From: Chaetoderma sp. LZ-2023a
Taxonomy: Eukaryota; Mollusca; Caudofoveata; Chaetodermatida; Chaetodermatidae
Direction of reading: 5' to 3'
DNA: 64,000 nt
NCBI GenBank assembly: GCA_034401795.1
Contig: CM067374.1
Span: 137,172,508-137,236,507, forward strand
The translations under genes were made by a program, and so were the position numbers. Positions 25,321 to 36,405 of this stretch are shown here, piece by piece. Within the stretch, counting starts at the first letter, position 1; the number at the start of each line of letters is the position of its first letter. Below the pieces are notes generated by a model. The model was not told where the DNA came from and made no database searches. It saw nothing but the letters and a program-made list of their open reading frames with translations.

Positions 25321-27113
25321 ATGAAAATAAATTCAGCTCCCAAGTTAGTGATCAGCTGTAACTATAACAAAATATACTCAGCTACCAAGTTAGTGATCAG
25401 CTGTAACTATACCACAATATACTCAGCTCCCAAGTTAGTTATCAGCTGTAACTATAACAAAATATACTCAGCTCCCAAGTTAGTCATCAGCTGTAACTAT
25501 ATGAAAATAAATTCAGCTCCCAAGTTAGTGATCAGCTATAACTATAACAAAATATACTCAGCTCCCAAGTTAGTGATCAGCTGTAACTATAACAAAAGAT
25601 ACTCAGCTCCCAAGTTAGTCATCAGCTGTAACTATAACAAAATATACTCGGCTACCAAGTTAGTCATTAGCTGTAACTATTTCCACTATGCTCAGCAACC
25701 AAGTTAGTCATCAGCTGTAACTATAACAAAATATACTCAGCTACCAAGTTAGTATCAGCTGTAACTATAACAAAATGTACTCAGCTCCCAAGTTAGTGAT
25801 CAGCTGTAACTATAACAAAATATACTCAGCTCCAAAGTTAGTCATCAGCTGTAACTATAACAAAATATACTCAGCTCCAAAGTTAGTCATCAGCTGTAAC
25901 TATAACAAAATAAACTCAGCTCCCAAGTTAGTCATCAGCTGTAACTATAACAAAATAAATTAAGCTCTCAAGTTAGTCATCAGCTGTAACTATACCAAAT
26001 AAATTAAGCTCCCAAGTTAGTCATCAGCTGTAACTATGACAAAATAAATTAAGCTCCCAAGTTAGTTATCATCTGTAACTATAACAAAATATACTCAGCT
26101 CCCAAGTTAGTCATCAGCTGTACCTATAACAAAATATACTCGGCTACTAAGTTAGTCATCAGCTGTAACTATAACAAAATATACTCAGCTCCCAAGTTAG
26201 TCATCAGCTGTAACTATAACAAAATATACTCAGCTCCCAAGTTAGTGATCAGCTGTAACTATAACAAAATATACTCAGCTCCGAAGTTAGTGATCAGCTG
26301 TAACTATAACAAAATATACTCAGCTACCAAGTTAGTGATCAGCTGTAACTATACCACAATATACTCAGCTCCCAAGTTAGTTATCAGCTGTAACTATAAC
26401 AAAATATACTCAGCTCCCAAGTTAGTCATCAGCTGTAACTATATGAAAATAAATTCAGCTCCCAAGTTAGTCATCAGCTATAACTATAACAAAGTATACT
26501 CAGCTCCCAAGTTAGTGATCAGCTGTAACTATAACAAAAGATACTCAGCTCCCAAGTTAGTCATCAGCTGTAACTATAACAAAATATACTCGGCTACCAA
26601 GTTAGTCATCAGCTGTAACTATTTCCACTATACTCAGCAACCAAGTTAGTCATCAGCTGTAACTATAACAAAATATACTCAGCTACCAAGTTAGTATCAG
26701 CTGTAACTATAACAAAATATACTCAGCTCCCAAGTTAGTGATCAGCTGTAACTATAACAAAATATACTCAGCTCCAAAGTTAGTCATCAGCTGTAACTAT
26801 AACTAAATAAACTCAGCTCCCAAGTTAGTCATCAGCTGTAACTATAACAAAATAAATTAAGCTCTCAAGTTAGTCATCAGCTGTAACTATACCACATAAA
26901 TTAAGCTCCCAAGTTAGTCATCAGCTGTAACTATGACAAAATAAATTAAGCTCCCAAGTTAGTCATCATCTGTAACTATAACAAAATATACTCAGCTCCC
27001 AAGTTAGTCATCAGCTGTAACTATAACAAAACATACTCGGCTACCAAGTTAGTCATCAGCTGTAACTATAACAAAATATACTCAGCTCCCAAGTTAGTCA
27101 TCAGCTGTAACTA

Positions 27114-28760
27114 TACACCTGTGCAAAAGTTAAGCACCAGCAAAAACAATAGAACGTAGAAACATGATGGTACAACTAGGCTGCCATACTTTTTGTCCCC
27201 GCGTTAGCTGACATAATTCCAAGTACGAAATGCACATGCATGCATGACTTCACGCCGCTTGATGTCCGTGCGTGGCGGGAAACAGCACACGTGTTCAGTT
27301 ATGTAAAGGTCCAGTTTGAGGTGTAGAACATTACATACAGATTTAGGCGACAAGATTAGGAATTTTGTGTTCATGACCGTGGTTTATTTGTACAGAGAGA
27401 ATTAGCTCTTGATTGTGAACCGCTATGGCAAGACGAAGGTTAAGTGATCGTGTGAAATGGCAAATCATAGGCATGCATACCACTGGTATGTCATGCAGAG
27501 AGATTGGCAGACAGCTGAACATTAACCATACTGTAATCAGTCGTTTGATTGCAAAACATGGGCAAACTAACGAGGTAAAGGACAGGCCTAGATCTGGAAG
27601 ACCAAAGAAGACTACTGCCCGTGATGATCGAGCCCTAGTACGCCTTGTTAGGAGATCTCCATTCACCAACAGCAGAGTGCTCAGCCAGCAATGGGAAACG
27701 CGCAATAGAGTGTCAATGTCTACCGTCAAAAGGAGACTGTATGCTGCTGGCATGAAAGCTAGGAGACCTGTCAGACGTCCTCTCCTCACTGCACACCACA
27801 AAGAGGAGCGTCTGAGGTGGTGCAACGAAAGAAGACACTGGAACATGAGATCCTGGAGACGGGTACACTGGTCCGATGAAAGTCGGTTCCTGCTTCATGC
27901 CACAGATGGTCGAACTCGTGTATGGAGGTCCAGACGCATGGCGTACGACCAACGTAACATCATGGAAGAAGTTCCATTTGGTTGAGGTTCCGTTATGATA
28001 TGGGGGTGCATCTCATTTGATTGTAAGCTGGATCTGTTGCCTATACCTGGAACACTAAATGGACAAAGATATCAAGATTCCATACTGGATAGAGTTGTGG
28101 TCCCTCATTTTGTAAATCATGCACCTGGAACCCACCCTATATTCATGGATGACAACGCCCGACCACATCGTGCTAGAGCTGTGCATGAATGCCATCGAAA
28201 CCCTACCATGGCCAGCAAGGAGCCCTGACATGAACGCTATTGAGCATATCTGGGACATTCTGGGAAACATGGTGAGAAGGAGGGATCCTCCTGTGCAGAA
28301 CCTACAGGAATTAACAGACGCACTCCATCTTGAATGGCAACGAATACCACAATGGCGTATCAGTCGGTTGGTGACCAGCATGAGACGTCGTGTCCAGGCC
28401 GTCATCCAGGCACAAGGTGGATATAGCCGGTATTAATAATGACAGTCTCAAACTCGTGCACAGATGTTAAACTTCGTTTTCAGACACCATTAATGACAAT
28501 CTAGCCACGTGTGTCAACTGTAGGGCAATAGTTGTCAGTTGTGTCAACGTAACCATATTCAGGCCTCGTTTTCAAGTTCAAACAAAAACATACAGTGTTT
28601 CCTCACCATCATAATCAGCATTCCTCTAGTTGCATTATTACCTCTTGCACTAAGATGGATGGGTACATAAATGTTTATGCTATTGCTTTCTTCATAGCAC
28701 ATGAATATACCCTCGCATGTGCGTAAAAATAGGGTGGTGCTTAACTTTTGCACAGGTGTA
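27114..28760 (+). mobile_element. Tc1/mariner transposon copy B (defective B-type)
   Basis: This is a complete 1,647-bp element. Terminal inverted repeats lie at 27114-27139 and 28735-28760, and TA duplications at 27112-27113 and 28761-28762. It is 15 bp shorter than copy A, mostly because of a 14-bp deletion inside the transposase. The trailer has the markers GTGTCAACG, CATACAGTG and CCCTCGCATG, which define the B type. The flanking satellite on both sides is shared with copy D. Confidence 0.96.
27425..28436 (+). pseudogene. Broken Tc1-family transposase (copy B)
   Basis: The reading frame starts with MARRRLSD, like copy A, and keeps the helix-turn-helix regions and the first catalytic aspartate (WSDESRF). 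A glycine codon at position 187, in the glycine-rich box, has become TGA (27983-27985), ending the protein at 186 residues. Further on, a 14-bp deletion between two GAAT repeats leaves a single GAAT at 28187-28190 and shifts the frame after ...RAVHE, between the second aspartate and the final glutamate. The conserved NPIE is also NAIE. The two disabling changes make this a pseudogene. D and G carry both lesions and I carries the stop, so they were copied from one broken ancestor. Confidence 0.95.
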
Positions 28761-29976
28761 TATAACAAAATATACTCGGCTACCAAGTTAGTCAGCAGCT
28801 GTAACTATAACAAAATATACTCAGCTCCCATGTTAGTCATCAGCTGTAACTATAACAAAATATACTCAGCTCCCAAGTTAGTGATCAGCTGTAACTATAC
28901 CACAATATACTCAGCTCCCCAGTTAGTTATCAGCTGTAACTATAACAAAATATACTCATCTCCCAAGTTAGTCGTCAGCTGTAACTATATGAAAATAAAT
29001 TCAGCTCCCAATTTAGTGATCAGCTATAACTATAACAAAATATACTCAGCTCCCAAGTTAGTGATCAGCTGTAACTATAACAAAAGATACTCAGCTCCCA
29101 AGTTAGTCATCAGCTGTAACTATAATAAAATATACTCGGCTACCAAGTTAGTCATCAGCTGTAACTATTTCCACTATACTCAGCTACCAAGTTAGTCATA
29201 AGCTGCAACTATAACAAAATATACTCAGCTACCAAGTTAGTGATCAGCTGTAACTATAACAAAATATACTCATCTCCCAAGTTAGTGATCAGCTGTAACT
29301 ATAACAAAATATACTCAGCTCCAAAGTTAGTCATCAGCTGTAACTATAACAAAATATACTCGGCTACCAAGTTAGTCATCAGCTGTAACTATAACAAAAT
29401 ATACTCGGCTACCAAGTTAGTCATCAGCTGTAACTATAACAAAATATACTCAGCTACCAAGTTAGTCATCAGCTGTATCTATACCACAATATACTCAGCT
29501 CCGAAGTTAGTCATCAGCTGTAACTATAACAAAATATACTCAGCTCCCAAGTTAGTCATCAGTTGTAACTATAACAAAATATACTCAGCTCCCAAGTTAG
29601 TCATCAGCTGTAACTATAACAAAATATACTCAGCTACCAAGTCAGTCATCAGCTGTAACAATAACAAAATATACTCAGCTACCAAGTTAGTCATCAGCTG
29701 TATCTATACCACAATATACTCAGCTCCGAAGTTAGTCATCAGCTGTAACTATAACAAAATATACTCAGCTCCCAAGTTAGTCATCAGTTGTAACTATAAC
29801 AAAATATACTCAGCTCCCAAGTTAGTCATCAGCTGTAACTATAACAAAATATACTCAGCTACCAAGTCAGTCATCAGCTGTAACAATAACAAAATAAAGT
29901 CAGCTCCCAAGTTAGTCATCAGCTGTAAATATAACAAAATATACTCAGGTACCAACTTGGTGATCAGCTGTAACTA
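28761..29976. repeat. 45-bp satellite spacer S3 between transposons B and C
   Basis: The spacer has about 27 monomers (1,216 bp). It matches spacers S5, S6 and S8 (990-991 bp) but is 225 bp longer. The extra length is a tandem duplication of five monomers, with copies at about 29476-29700 and 29701-29925, each beginning TATCTATACCACAATATAC. The right edge has the rare CTTGGTGATCAG variant, seen next to all C-type elements. Confidence 0.95.
29476..29925. repeat. Five-monomer (225 bp) local tandem duplication in S3
   Basis: The two 225-bp copies both start with TATCTATACCAC and include CTCCGAAGTTAG, ATCAGTTGTAAC and AAGTCAGTCATC variants. They differ near the end: the first has AATATACTCAG and the second AATAAAGTCAG. 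Spacers S5, S6 and S8 have only one copy, so this duplication is private to the B-C block. Confidence 0.85.
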
Positions 29977-31632
29977 TACACCTGTGCAAAAGTTAAGCAC
30001 CAGCAAAAACAATAGAACGTAGAAACATGATGGTACAACTAGGCTGCCATAATTTTTGTCCCCGCGTTAGCTGACATAATTCCAAGTACGAAATGCACAT
30101 GCATGCATGACTTCACGCTGCTTGATATCCGTGCGTGGCGGGAAACAGCACACGAGTTCAGTTATGTAAAAGTCCAGTTTGAGGTGTAGAACATTACATA
30201 CAGATTTAGGCGGCAAGATTAGGAATTTTGTGTTCATGACCGTGGTTTATTTGTACAGAGAGAATTAGCTCTTGATTGTGAACCGCTATGGCAAGACGAA
30301 GGTTAAGTGATCGTGTGAAATGGCAAATCATAGGCATGCATACCACTGGTATGTCATGCAGAGAGATTGGCAGACAACTGAACATTAACCATACTGTAAT
30401 CAGTCGTTTGATTGCAAAACATGGGCAAACTAACGAGGTGAAGGTCAGGCCTAGATCTGGAAGACAGAAGAAGACTACTGCCCGTGATGATCGAGCCCTA
30501 GTACGCCTTGTTAGGAGATCTCCATTCACCAACAGCAGAGTGCTCAGCCAGCAATGGGAAACGCGCAATAGAGTGTCAATGTATACGGTCAAAAGGAGAC
30601 TGTATGCTGCTGGCATGAAAGCTAGGAGACCTGTCAGACGTCCTCTCCTCACTGCACACCACAAAGAGGAGCGTCTGAGGTGGTGCAACGAAAGAAGACA
30701 CTGGAACATGAGATCCTGGAGACGGGTACACTGGTCCGATGAAAGTCGGTTCCTGCTTCATGCCACAGATGGTCGAACTCGTGTATGGAGGTCCAGACGC
30801 ACGGCGTACGACCAACGTAACATCATGGAAGAAGTTCCATTTGGTGGAGGTTCCGTTATGATATGGGGGTGCATCTCATTTGATTGTAAGCTGGATCTGT
30901 TGACTGTACCTGGAACACTAAATGGACAAAGATATCAAGATTCCATACTGGATAGAGTTGTGGTCCCTCATTTTGTAAATCATGCACCTGGAACCCACCC
31001 TATATTCATGGATGACAACGCCCGACCACATCGTGCTAGAGCTGTGCATAAATACCTCCGCCAGAATGCCATCGAAACCCTACGATGGCCAGCAAGGAGC
31101 CCTGACATGAACCCTATTGAGCATATCTGGGACATTCTGGGAAACATGGTGAGAAGGGATCCTCCTGTGCAGAACCTACAGGAATTAACAGACGCACTCC
31201 ATCTTGAATGGCAACGAATACCACAATGGCGTATCAGTCGGTTGGTGACCAGCATGAGACGTCGTGTCCAGGCCGTCATCCAGGCACAAGGTGGATATAC
31301 CCGGTATTAATAATGACAGTCTCAAACTCGTGCACAGATGTTAAACTTCGTTTTCAGACACCATTAATGACAATCTAGCCACGTGTGTCAACTGTAGGGC
31401 AATAGTTGTCAGTTGTGTTACCGTAACCATATTCAGGCCTTGTTTTCAAGTTCAAACAAAAACATAGTGTTTCCCCACCACCATAATCAGCATTCCTCTA
31501 GTTGCATTATTACCTCTTGCACTAAGATGGATGGGTACATAAATGTTTATGCTATTGGTTTCTTCATAGCACATGAATATACCCTAGCATGTGCGTAAAA
31601 ATAGGGTGGTGCTTAACTTTTGCACAGGTGTA
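29977..31632 (+). mobile_element. Tc1/mariner transposon copy C (C-type, intact transposase)
   Basis: This is a complete 1,656-bp element. Terminal inverted repeats lie at 29977-30002 and 31607-31632; TA duplications at 29975-29976 and 31633-31634. C-type markers are CACGAGTTC in the leader, an in-frame 3-bp loss (GAGAAGGGATCC), GTTACCG, AAACATAGTG (2 bp shorter) and CCCTAGCATG in the trailer. Copies F and H have the same set. Confidence 0.96.
30288..31310 (+). CDS. Tc1-family DD34E transposase, intact (copy C)
   Basis: This 340-aa transposase has the same architecture as copy A: two N-terminal helix-turn-helix regions, a basic linker, and the DDE catalytic domain with D151, D243 and E278 and the glycine-rich box intact. 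It differs from copy A by loss of one arginine in the MVRRRD run (now MVRRD) and by substitutions including K52-V-R in place of K52-D-R, GRQKK for GRPKK in the AT-hook-like linker, SMYTVKRRLY for PMSTVKRRQY, HKYLRQ for HEYLCQ and ETLRW for ETLPW. The linker change removes the proline of the GRP core, which could weaken minor-groove binding. The protein is identical in copies F and H, as far as read by eye. Confidence 0.94.
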   Translation: MARRRLSDRVKWQIIGMHTTGMSCREIGRQLNINHTVISRLIAKHGQTNEVKVRPRSGRQKKTTARDDRALVRLVRRSPFTNSRVLSQQWETRNRVSMYTVKRRLYAAGMKARRPVRRPLLTAHHKEERLRWCNERRHWNMRSWRRVHWSDESRFLLHATDGRTRVWRSRRTAYDQRNIMEEVPFGGGSVMIWGCISFDCKLDLLTVPGTLNGQRYQDSILDRVVVPHFVNHAPGTHPIFMDDNARPHRARAVHKYLRQNAIETLRWPARSPDMNPIEHIWDILGNMVRRDPPVQNLQELTDALHLEWQRIPQWRISRLVTSMRRRVQAVIQAQGGYTRY

Positions 31633-33164
31633 TATAACAAAATATACTCAGCTACCAAGTTAGTCATCAGCTGTATCTATACCACAATATATTCAGCTCC
31701 CAAGTTAGTCATCAGCTGTAACTATAACAAAATAGACTCAGCTCCCATGTTAGTCATCAGCTGTAACTATAACAAAATATACTCAGCTCCCAAGTTAGTC
31801 ATCAGCTGTAACTATAACAAAATATACTCAGCTACCAAGTTAGTCATCAGCTGTAACTATAACAAAATATACTCAGCTCTCAAGTTAGTTATCAGCTGTA
31901 ACTATAACAAAATATACTCAGCTACCAATTTAGTCATCAGCTGTAACTATAACAAAATAAATTCAGCTCCCAAGTTAGTCATCAGCTGTAACTATAACAA
32001 AATATACTCAGCTCCCAAGTTAGTCATCAGCTGTAACTATAACAAAATAAACTCAGCTCCCAAGTTAGTCATCAGCTGTAACTATAACAAAATATACTCG
32101 GCTACCAAGTTAGTGATCAGCTCTAACTATAACAAAATATACTCAGCTACCAAGTTAGTCATCAGTTGTAACTATAACAAAATATACTCAGCTCCAGGTT
32201 AGTCATCAGCTGTAACTATAACAAAATAAATTCAGCTCCCAAGTTAGTCATCAGCTGTAACTATAACAAAATATACTCAGCTACCAAGTTAGTGATCAGC
32301 TGTAACTATAACAAAATATACTCAGCTCCCAAGTTAGTCATCAGCTGTAACTATAACAAAATATAATCAGCTACCAAGTTAGTCATCAGCTGTAAATATA
32401 ACAAAATATACTCAGGTACCAAGTTAGTGATCAGCTGTAACTATAACAAAATATACTCAGCTACCAAGTTAGTCATCGGCTCTAACTATAACAAAATATA
32501 CTCAGCTACCAAGTTAGTCATCAGCTGTAACCATAACAAAATAAACTCAGCTCCCAAGTTAGTCATCAGCTGTAACTATAACAAAATATACTCGGCTACC
32601 AAGTTAGTGATCAGCTGTAACTATAACAAAATATACTCAGCTACCAAGTTAGTCATCAGCTGTAACTATTTCCACAATATACTCAGCTACCAAGTTAGTC
32701 ATCAGGTGTAACTATAACAAAATATACTCAGCTCCCAATTTAGTCATCAGCTGTAACTATAACAAAATAAATTAAGCTCCCAAGTTAGTCATCATCTGTA
32801 ACTATAACAAAATATACTCAGCTCTCAAGTTAGTTATCAGCTGTAACTATAACAAAATATACTCAGCTACCAAGTTAGTCATCAGCTGTAACTATAACAA
32901 AATAAATTCAGCTCCAAAGTTAGTCATCAGCTGTAACTATAACAAAACATACTCAGCTCCCAAGTTAGTCATCAGCTGTAAATATATGAAAATAAATTCA
33001 GCTCCCAAGTTAGTGATCAGCTATAACTATAACAAAATATACTCAGCTCCCAAGTTAGTGATCAGCTGTAACTATAACAAAAGATACTCAGCTCCCAAGT
33101 TAGTCATCAGCTGTAACTATAAAAAATATACTCAGCTACCAAGTTAGTCATCAGCTGTAACTAT

Positions 33165-36100
33165 ATGAAAATAAATTCAGCTCCCAAGTTAGTGATCAGC
33201 TATAACTATAACAAAATATACTCAGCTCCCAAGTTAGTCATCAGCTGTAACTATAACAAAATATACTCAGCTACCAAGTTAGTCATCAGCTGTAACTATA
33301 ACAAAATATACTCAGCTCTCAAGTTAGTTATCAGCTGTAACTATAACAAAATATACTCAGCTACCAATTTAGTCATCAGCTGTAACTATAACAAAATAAA
33401 TTCAGCTCCCAAGTTAGTCATCAGCTGTAACTATAACAAAATATACTCAGCTCCCAAGTTAGTCATCAGCTGTAACTATAACAAAATAAACTCAGCTCCC
33501 AAGTTAGTCATCAGCTGTAACTATAACAAAATATACTCGGCTACCAAGTTAGTGATCAGCTCTAACTATAACAAAATATACTCAGCTACCAAGTTAGTCA
33601 TCAGTTGTAACTATAACAAAATATACTCAGCTCCCAAGTTAGTCATCAGCTGTAACTATAACAAAATAAATTCAGCTCCCAAGTTAGTCATCAGCTGTAA
33701 CTATAACAAAATATACTCCGCTACCAAGTTAGTGATCAGCTGTAACTATAACAAAATATACTCAGCTCCCAAGTTAGTCATCAGCTGTAACTATAACAAA
33801 GTATAATCAGCTACCAAGTTAGTCATCAGCTGTAAATATAACAAAATATACTCAGGTACCAAGTTAGTGATCAGCTGTAACTATAACAAAATATACTCAG
33901 CTACCAAGTTAGTCATCGGCTGTAACTATAACAAAATATACTCAGCTACCAAGTTAGTCATCAGCTGTAACCATAACAAAATAAACTCAGCTCCCAAGTT
34001 AGTCATCAGCTGTAACTATAACAAAATATACTCGGCTACCAAGTTAGTGATCAGCTGTAACTATAACAAAATATACTCAGCTACCAAGTTAGTCATCAGC
34101 TGTAACTATTTCCACAATATACTCAGCTACCAAGTTAGTCATCAGGTGTAACTATAACAAAATATACTCAGCTCCCAATTTAGTCATCAGCTGTAACTAT
34201 AACAAAATAAATTAAGCTCCCAAGTTAGTCATCATCTGTAACTATAACAAAATATACTCAGCTCCCAAGTTAGTCATCGGCTGTAACTATAACAAAATAA
34301 ATTAAGCTCCCAAGTTAGTCATCAGCTGTAACTATAACAAAATAAACTCAGCTCCCAAGTTAGTCATCAGCTGTAACTATAACAAAACAAATTCAGCTCC
34401 CAAGTTAGTCATCAGCTGTAACTATAACAAAATATACTCAGCTCCCAAGTTAGTCATCAGCTGTAACTATATGAAAATAAATTCAGCTCCCAAGTTAGTG
34501 ATCAGCTATAACTATAACAAAATATACTCAGCTCCCAAGTTAGTGATCAGCTGTAACTATAACAAAAGATACTCAGCTCCCAAGTTAGTCATCAGCTGTA
34601 ACTATAACAAAATATACTCAGCTACCAAGTTAGTCATCAGCTGTAACTATGTCCACTATACTCAGCTCCCAAGTTAGTCATCGGCTGTAACTATAACAGA
34701 ATATACTCAGCTACCAAGTTAGTCATCAGTTGTAACTATAACAAAATAAACTCAGCTCCCAAGTTAGTCATCAGCTGTAACTATAACAAAATATACTCGG
34801 CTACCAAGTTAGTGATCAGCTGTAACTATAACAAAATATACTCAGCTACCAAGTTAGTCATCAGCTGTAACTATTTCCACAATATACTCAGCTACCAAGT
34901 TAGTCATCAGGTGTAACTATAACAAAATATACTCAGCTCCCAATTCAGTCATCAGCTGTAACTATAACAAAATAAATTAAGCTCCCAAGTTAGTCATCAT
35001 CTGTAACGATAACAAAATATACTCAGCTCCCAAGTTAGTCATCGGCTGTAACTATAACAAAATAAATTAAGCTCCCAAGTTAGTCATCAGCTGTAACTAT
35101 AACAAAATATACTCGGCTACCAAGTTAGTGATCAGCTCTAACTATAACAAAATAAACTCAGCTCCCAAGTTAGTCATCAGCTGTAACTATAACAAAATAA
35201 ATTAAGCTCCCAAGTTAGTCATCAGCTGTAACTATAACAAAATATACTCAGCTCCCAAGTTAGTCATCAGCTGTAACTATAACAAAATATACTCGGCTAC
35301 CAAGTTAGTCATCAGCTGTAACTATAACACAATATACTCAGCTCCCAAGTTAGTCATCAGCTGTAACTATAACAAAATATACTCAGCTCCCAAGTTAGTG
35401 ATCAGCTGTAACTATAACAAAATATACTCAGCTCCCAAGTTAGTGATCAGCTGTAACTATAACAAAATATACTCAGCTACCAAGTTAGTGATCAGCTGTA
35501 ACTATACCACAATATACTCAGCTCCCAAGTTAGTCATCAGCTGTAACTATAACAAAATATACTCAGCTCTCAAGTTAGTTATCAGCTGTAACTATAACAA
35601 AATATAATCAGCTACCAAGTTAGTCATCAGCTGTAAATATAACAAAATATACTCAGGTACCAAGTTAGTGATCAGCTGTAACTATAACAAAATATACTCA
35701 GCTACCAAGTTAGTCATCGGCTCTAACTATAACAAAATATACTCAGCTACCAAGTTAGTCATCAGCTGTAACCATAACAAAATAAACTCAGCTCCCAAGT
35801 TAGTCATCAGCTGTAACTATAACAAAATATACTCGGCTACCAAGTTAGTGATCAGCTGTAACTATAACAAAATATACTCAGCTACCAAGTTAGTCATCAG
35901 CTGTAACTATTTCCACAATATACTCAGCTACCAAGTTAGTCATCAGGTGTAACTATAACAAAATATACTCAGCTCCCAATTTAGTCATCAGCTGTAACTA
36001 TAACAAAATAAATTAAGCTCCCAAGTTAGTCATCATCTGTAACTATAACAAAATATACTCAGCTCTCAAGTTAGTTATCAGCTGTAACTATAACAAAATA

Positions 36101-36405
36101 TACTCAGCTACCAAGTTAGTCATCAGCTGTAACTATAACAAAATAAATTCAGCTCCAAAGTTAGTCATCAGCTGTAACTATAACAAAACATACTCAGCTC
36201 CCAAGTTAGTCATCAGCTGTAAATATATGAAAATAAATTCAGCTCCCAAGTTAGTGATCAGCTATAACTATAACAAAATATACTCAGCTCCCAAGTTAGT
36301 GATCAGCTGTAACTATAACAAAAGATACTCAGCTCCCAAGTTAGTCATCAGCTGTAACTATAAAAAATATACTCAGCTACCAAGTTAGTCATCAGCTGTA
36401 ACTAT
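33165..36405. repeat. Higher-order satellite unit in S4, copy 1 (3,241 bp)
   Basis: The unit begins at a TATGAAAATAAATTC monomer. Shared markers are CTCCGCTACC at about 33717, AAAGTATAATC at about 33799, TTCCACAATATAC near 34109, CTATGTCCAC near 34650, GTAACGATAAC near 35004 and the one-base loss TATAAAAAATATAC near 36361. Copy 3 repeats these at +6,122 bp, showing a full-length unit of 3,241 bp. Confidence 0.85.

Larger units (their letters stand above)
4034..27113. repeat. 45-bp satellite array, block S2 (23 kb)
   Basis: This is the longest uninterrupted satellite stretch, about 513 monomers, with no gene or transposon. It is organised into higher-order units, listed separately, that begin at a TATGAAAATAAATTC monomer and repeat at offsets of 3,914, 4,769, 4,770, 3,645 and 3,556 bp. 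Diagnostic variant monomers include CTATTTCCACAATATACTC (one base longer), CTATGTCCACTATACTC and CTATTTCCACTATGCTCAGC (one base shorter), GTTAGTATCAGC (one base lost), TATACCACAATATAC and CTCAGCTCCAAGTTAG (one base lost). These phase shifts and TAA-creating variants (AATTAAGC, TATAATCAGC) break the otherwise open 15-codon frame. Confidence 0.97.

Noticed and set aside
27232..27248. CACATGCATGCATGACT alternating purine-pyrimidine run as a Z-DNA or regulatory element
   Set aside because: It is too short and is simply part of the conserved transposon leader, with no further support.
27343..27846. Minus-strand ORF of 167 aa (MFQCLLSLHH...) and similar antisense ORFs in every transposon
   Set aside because: They are antisense shadows of the transposase gene with no recognisable domain. 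They appear in all copies only because the gene does.
28119..28436. 105-aa ORF MHLEPTLYSW... in copy B as an independent gene
   Set aside because: It is the frameshifted C-terminal part of the broken transposase. Its first residues are read out of frame before the 14-bp deletion.
31413..31598. 61-aa ORF MCYRNHIQ... in the trailer of C-type copies
   Set aside because: It lies in the non-coding trailer, is abolished in B-type copies by a 2-bp difference, and resembles nothing recognised.
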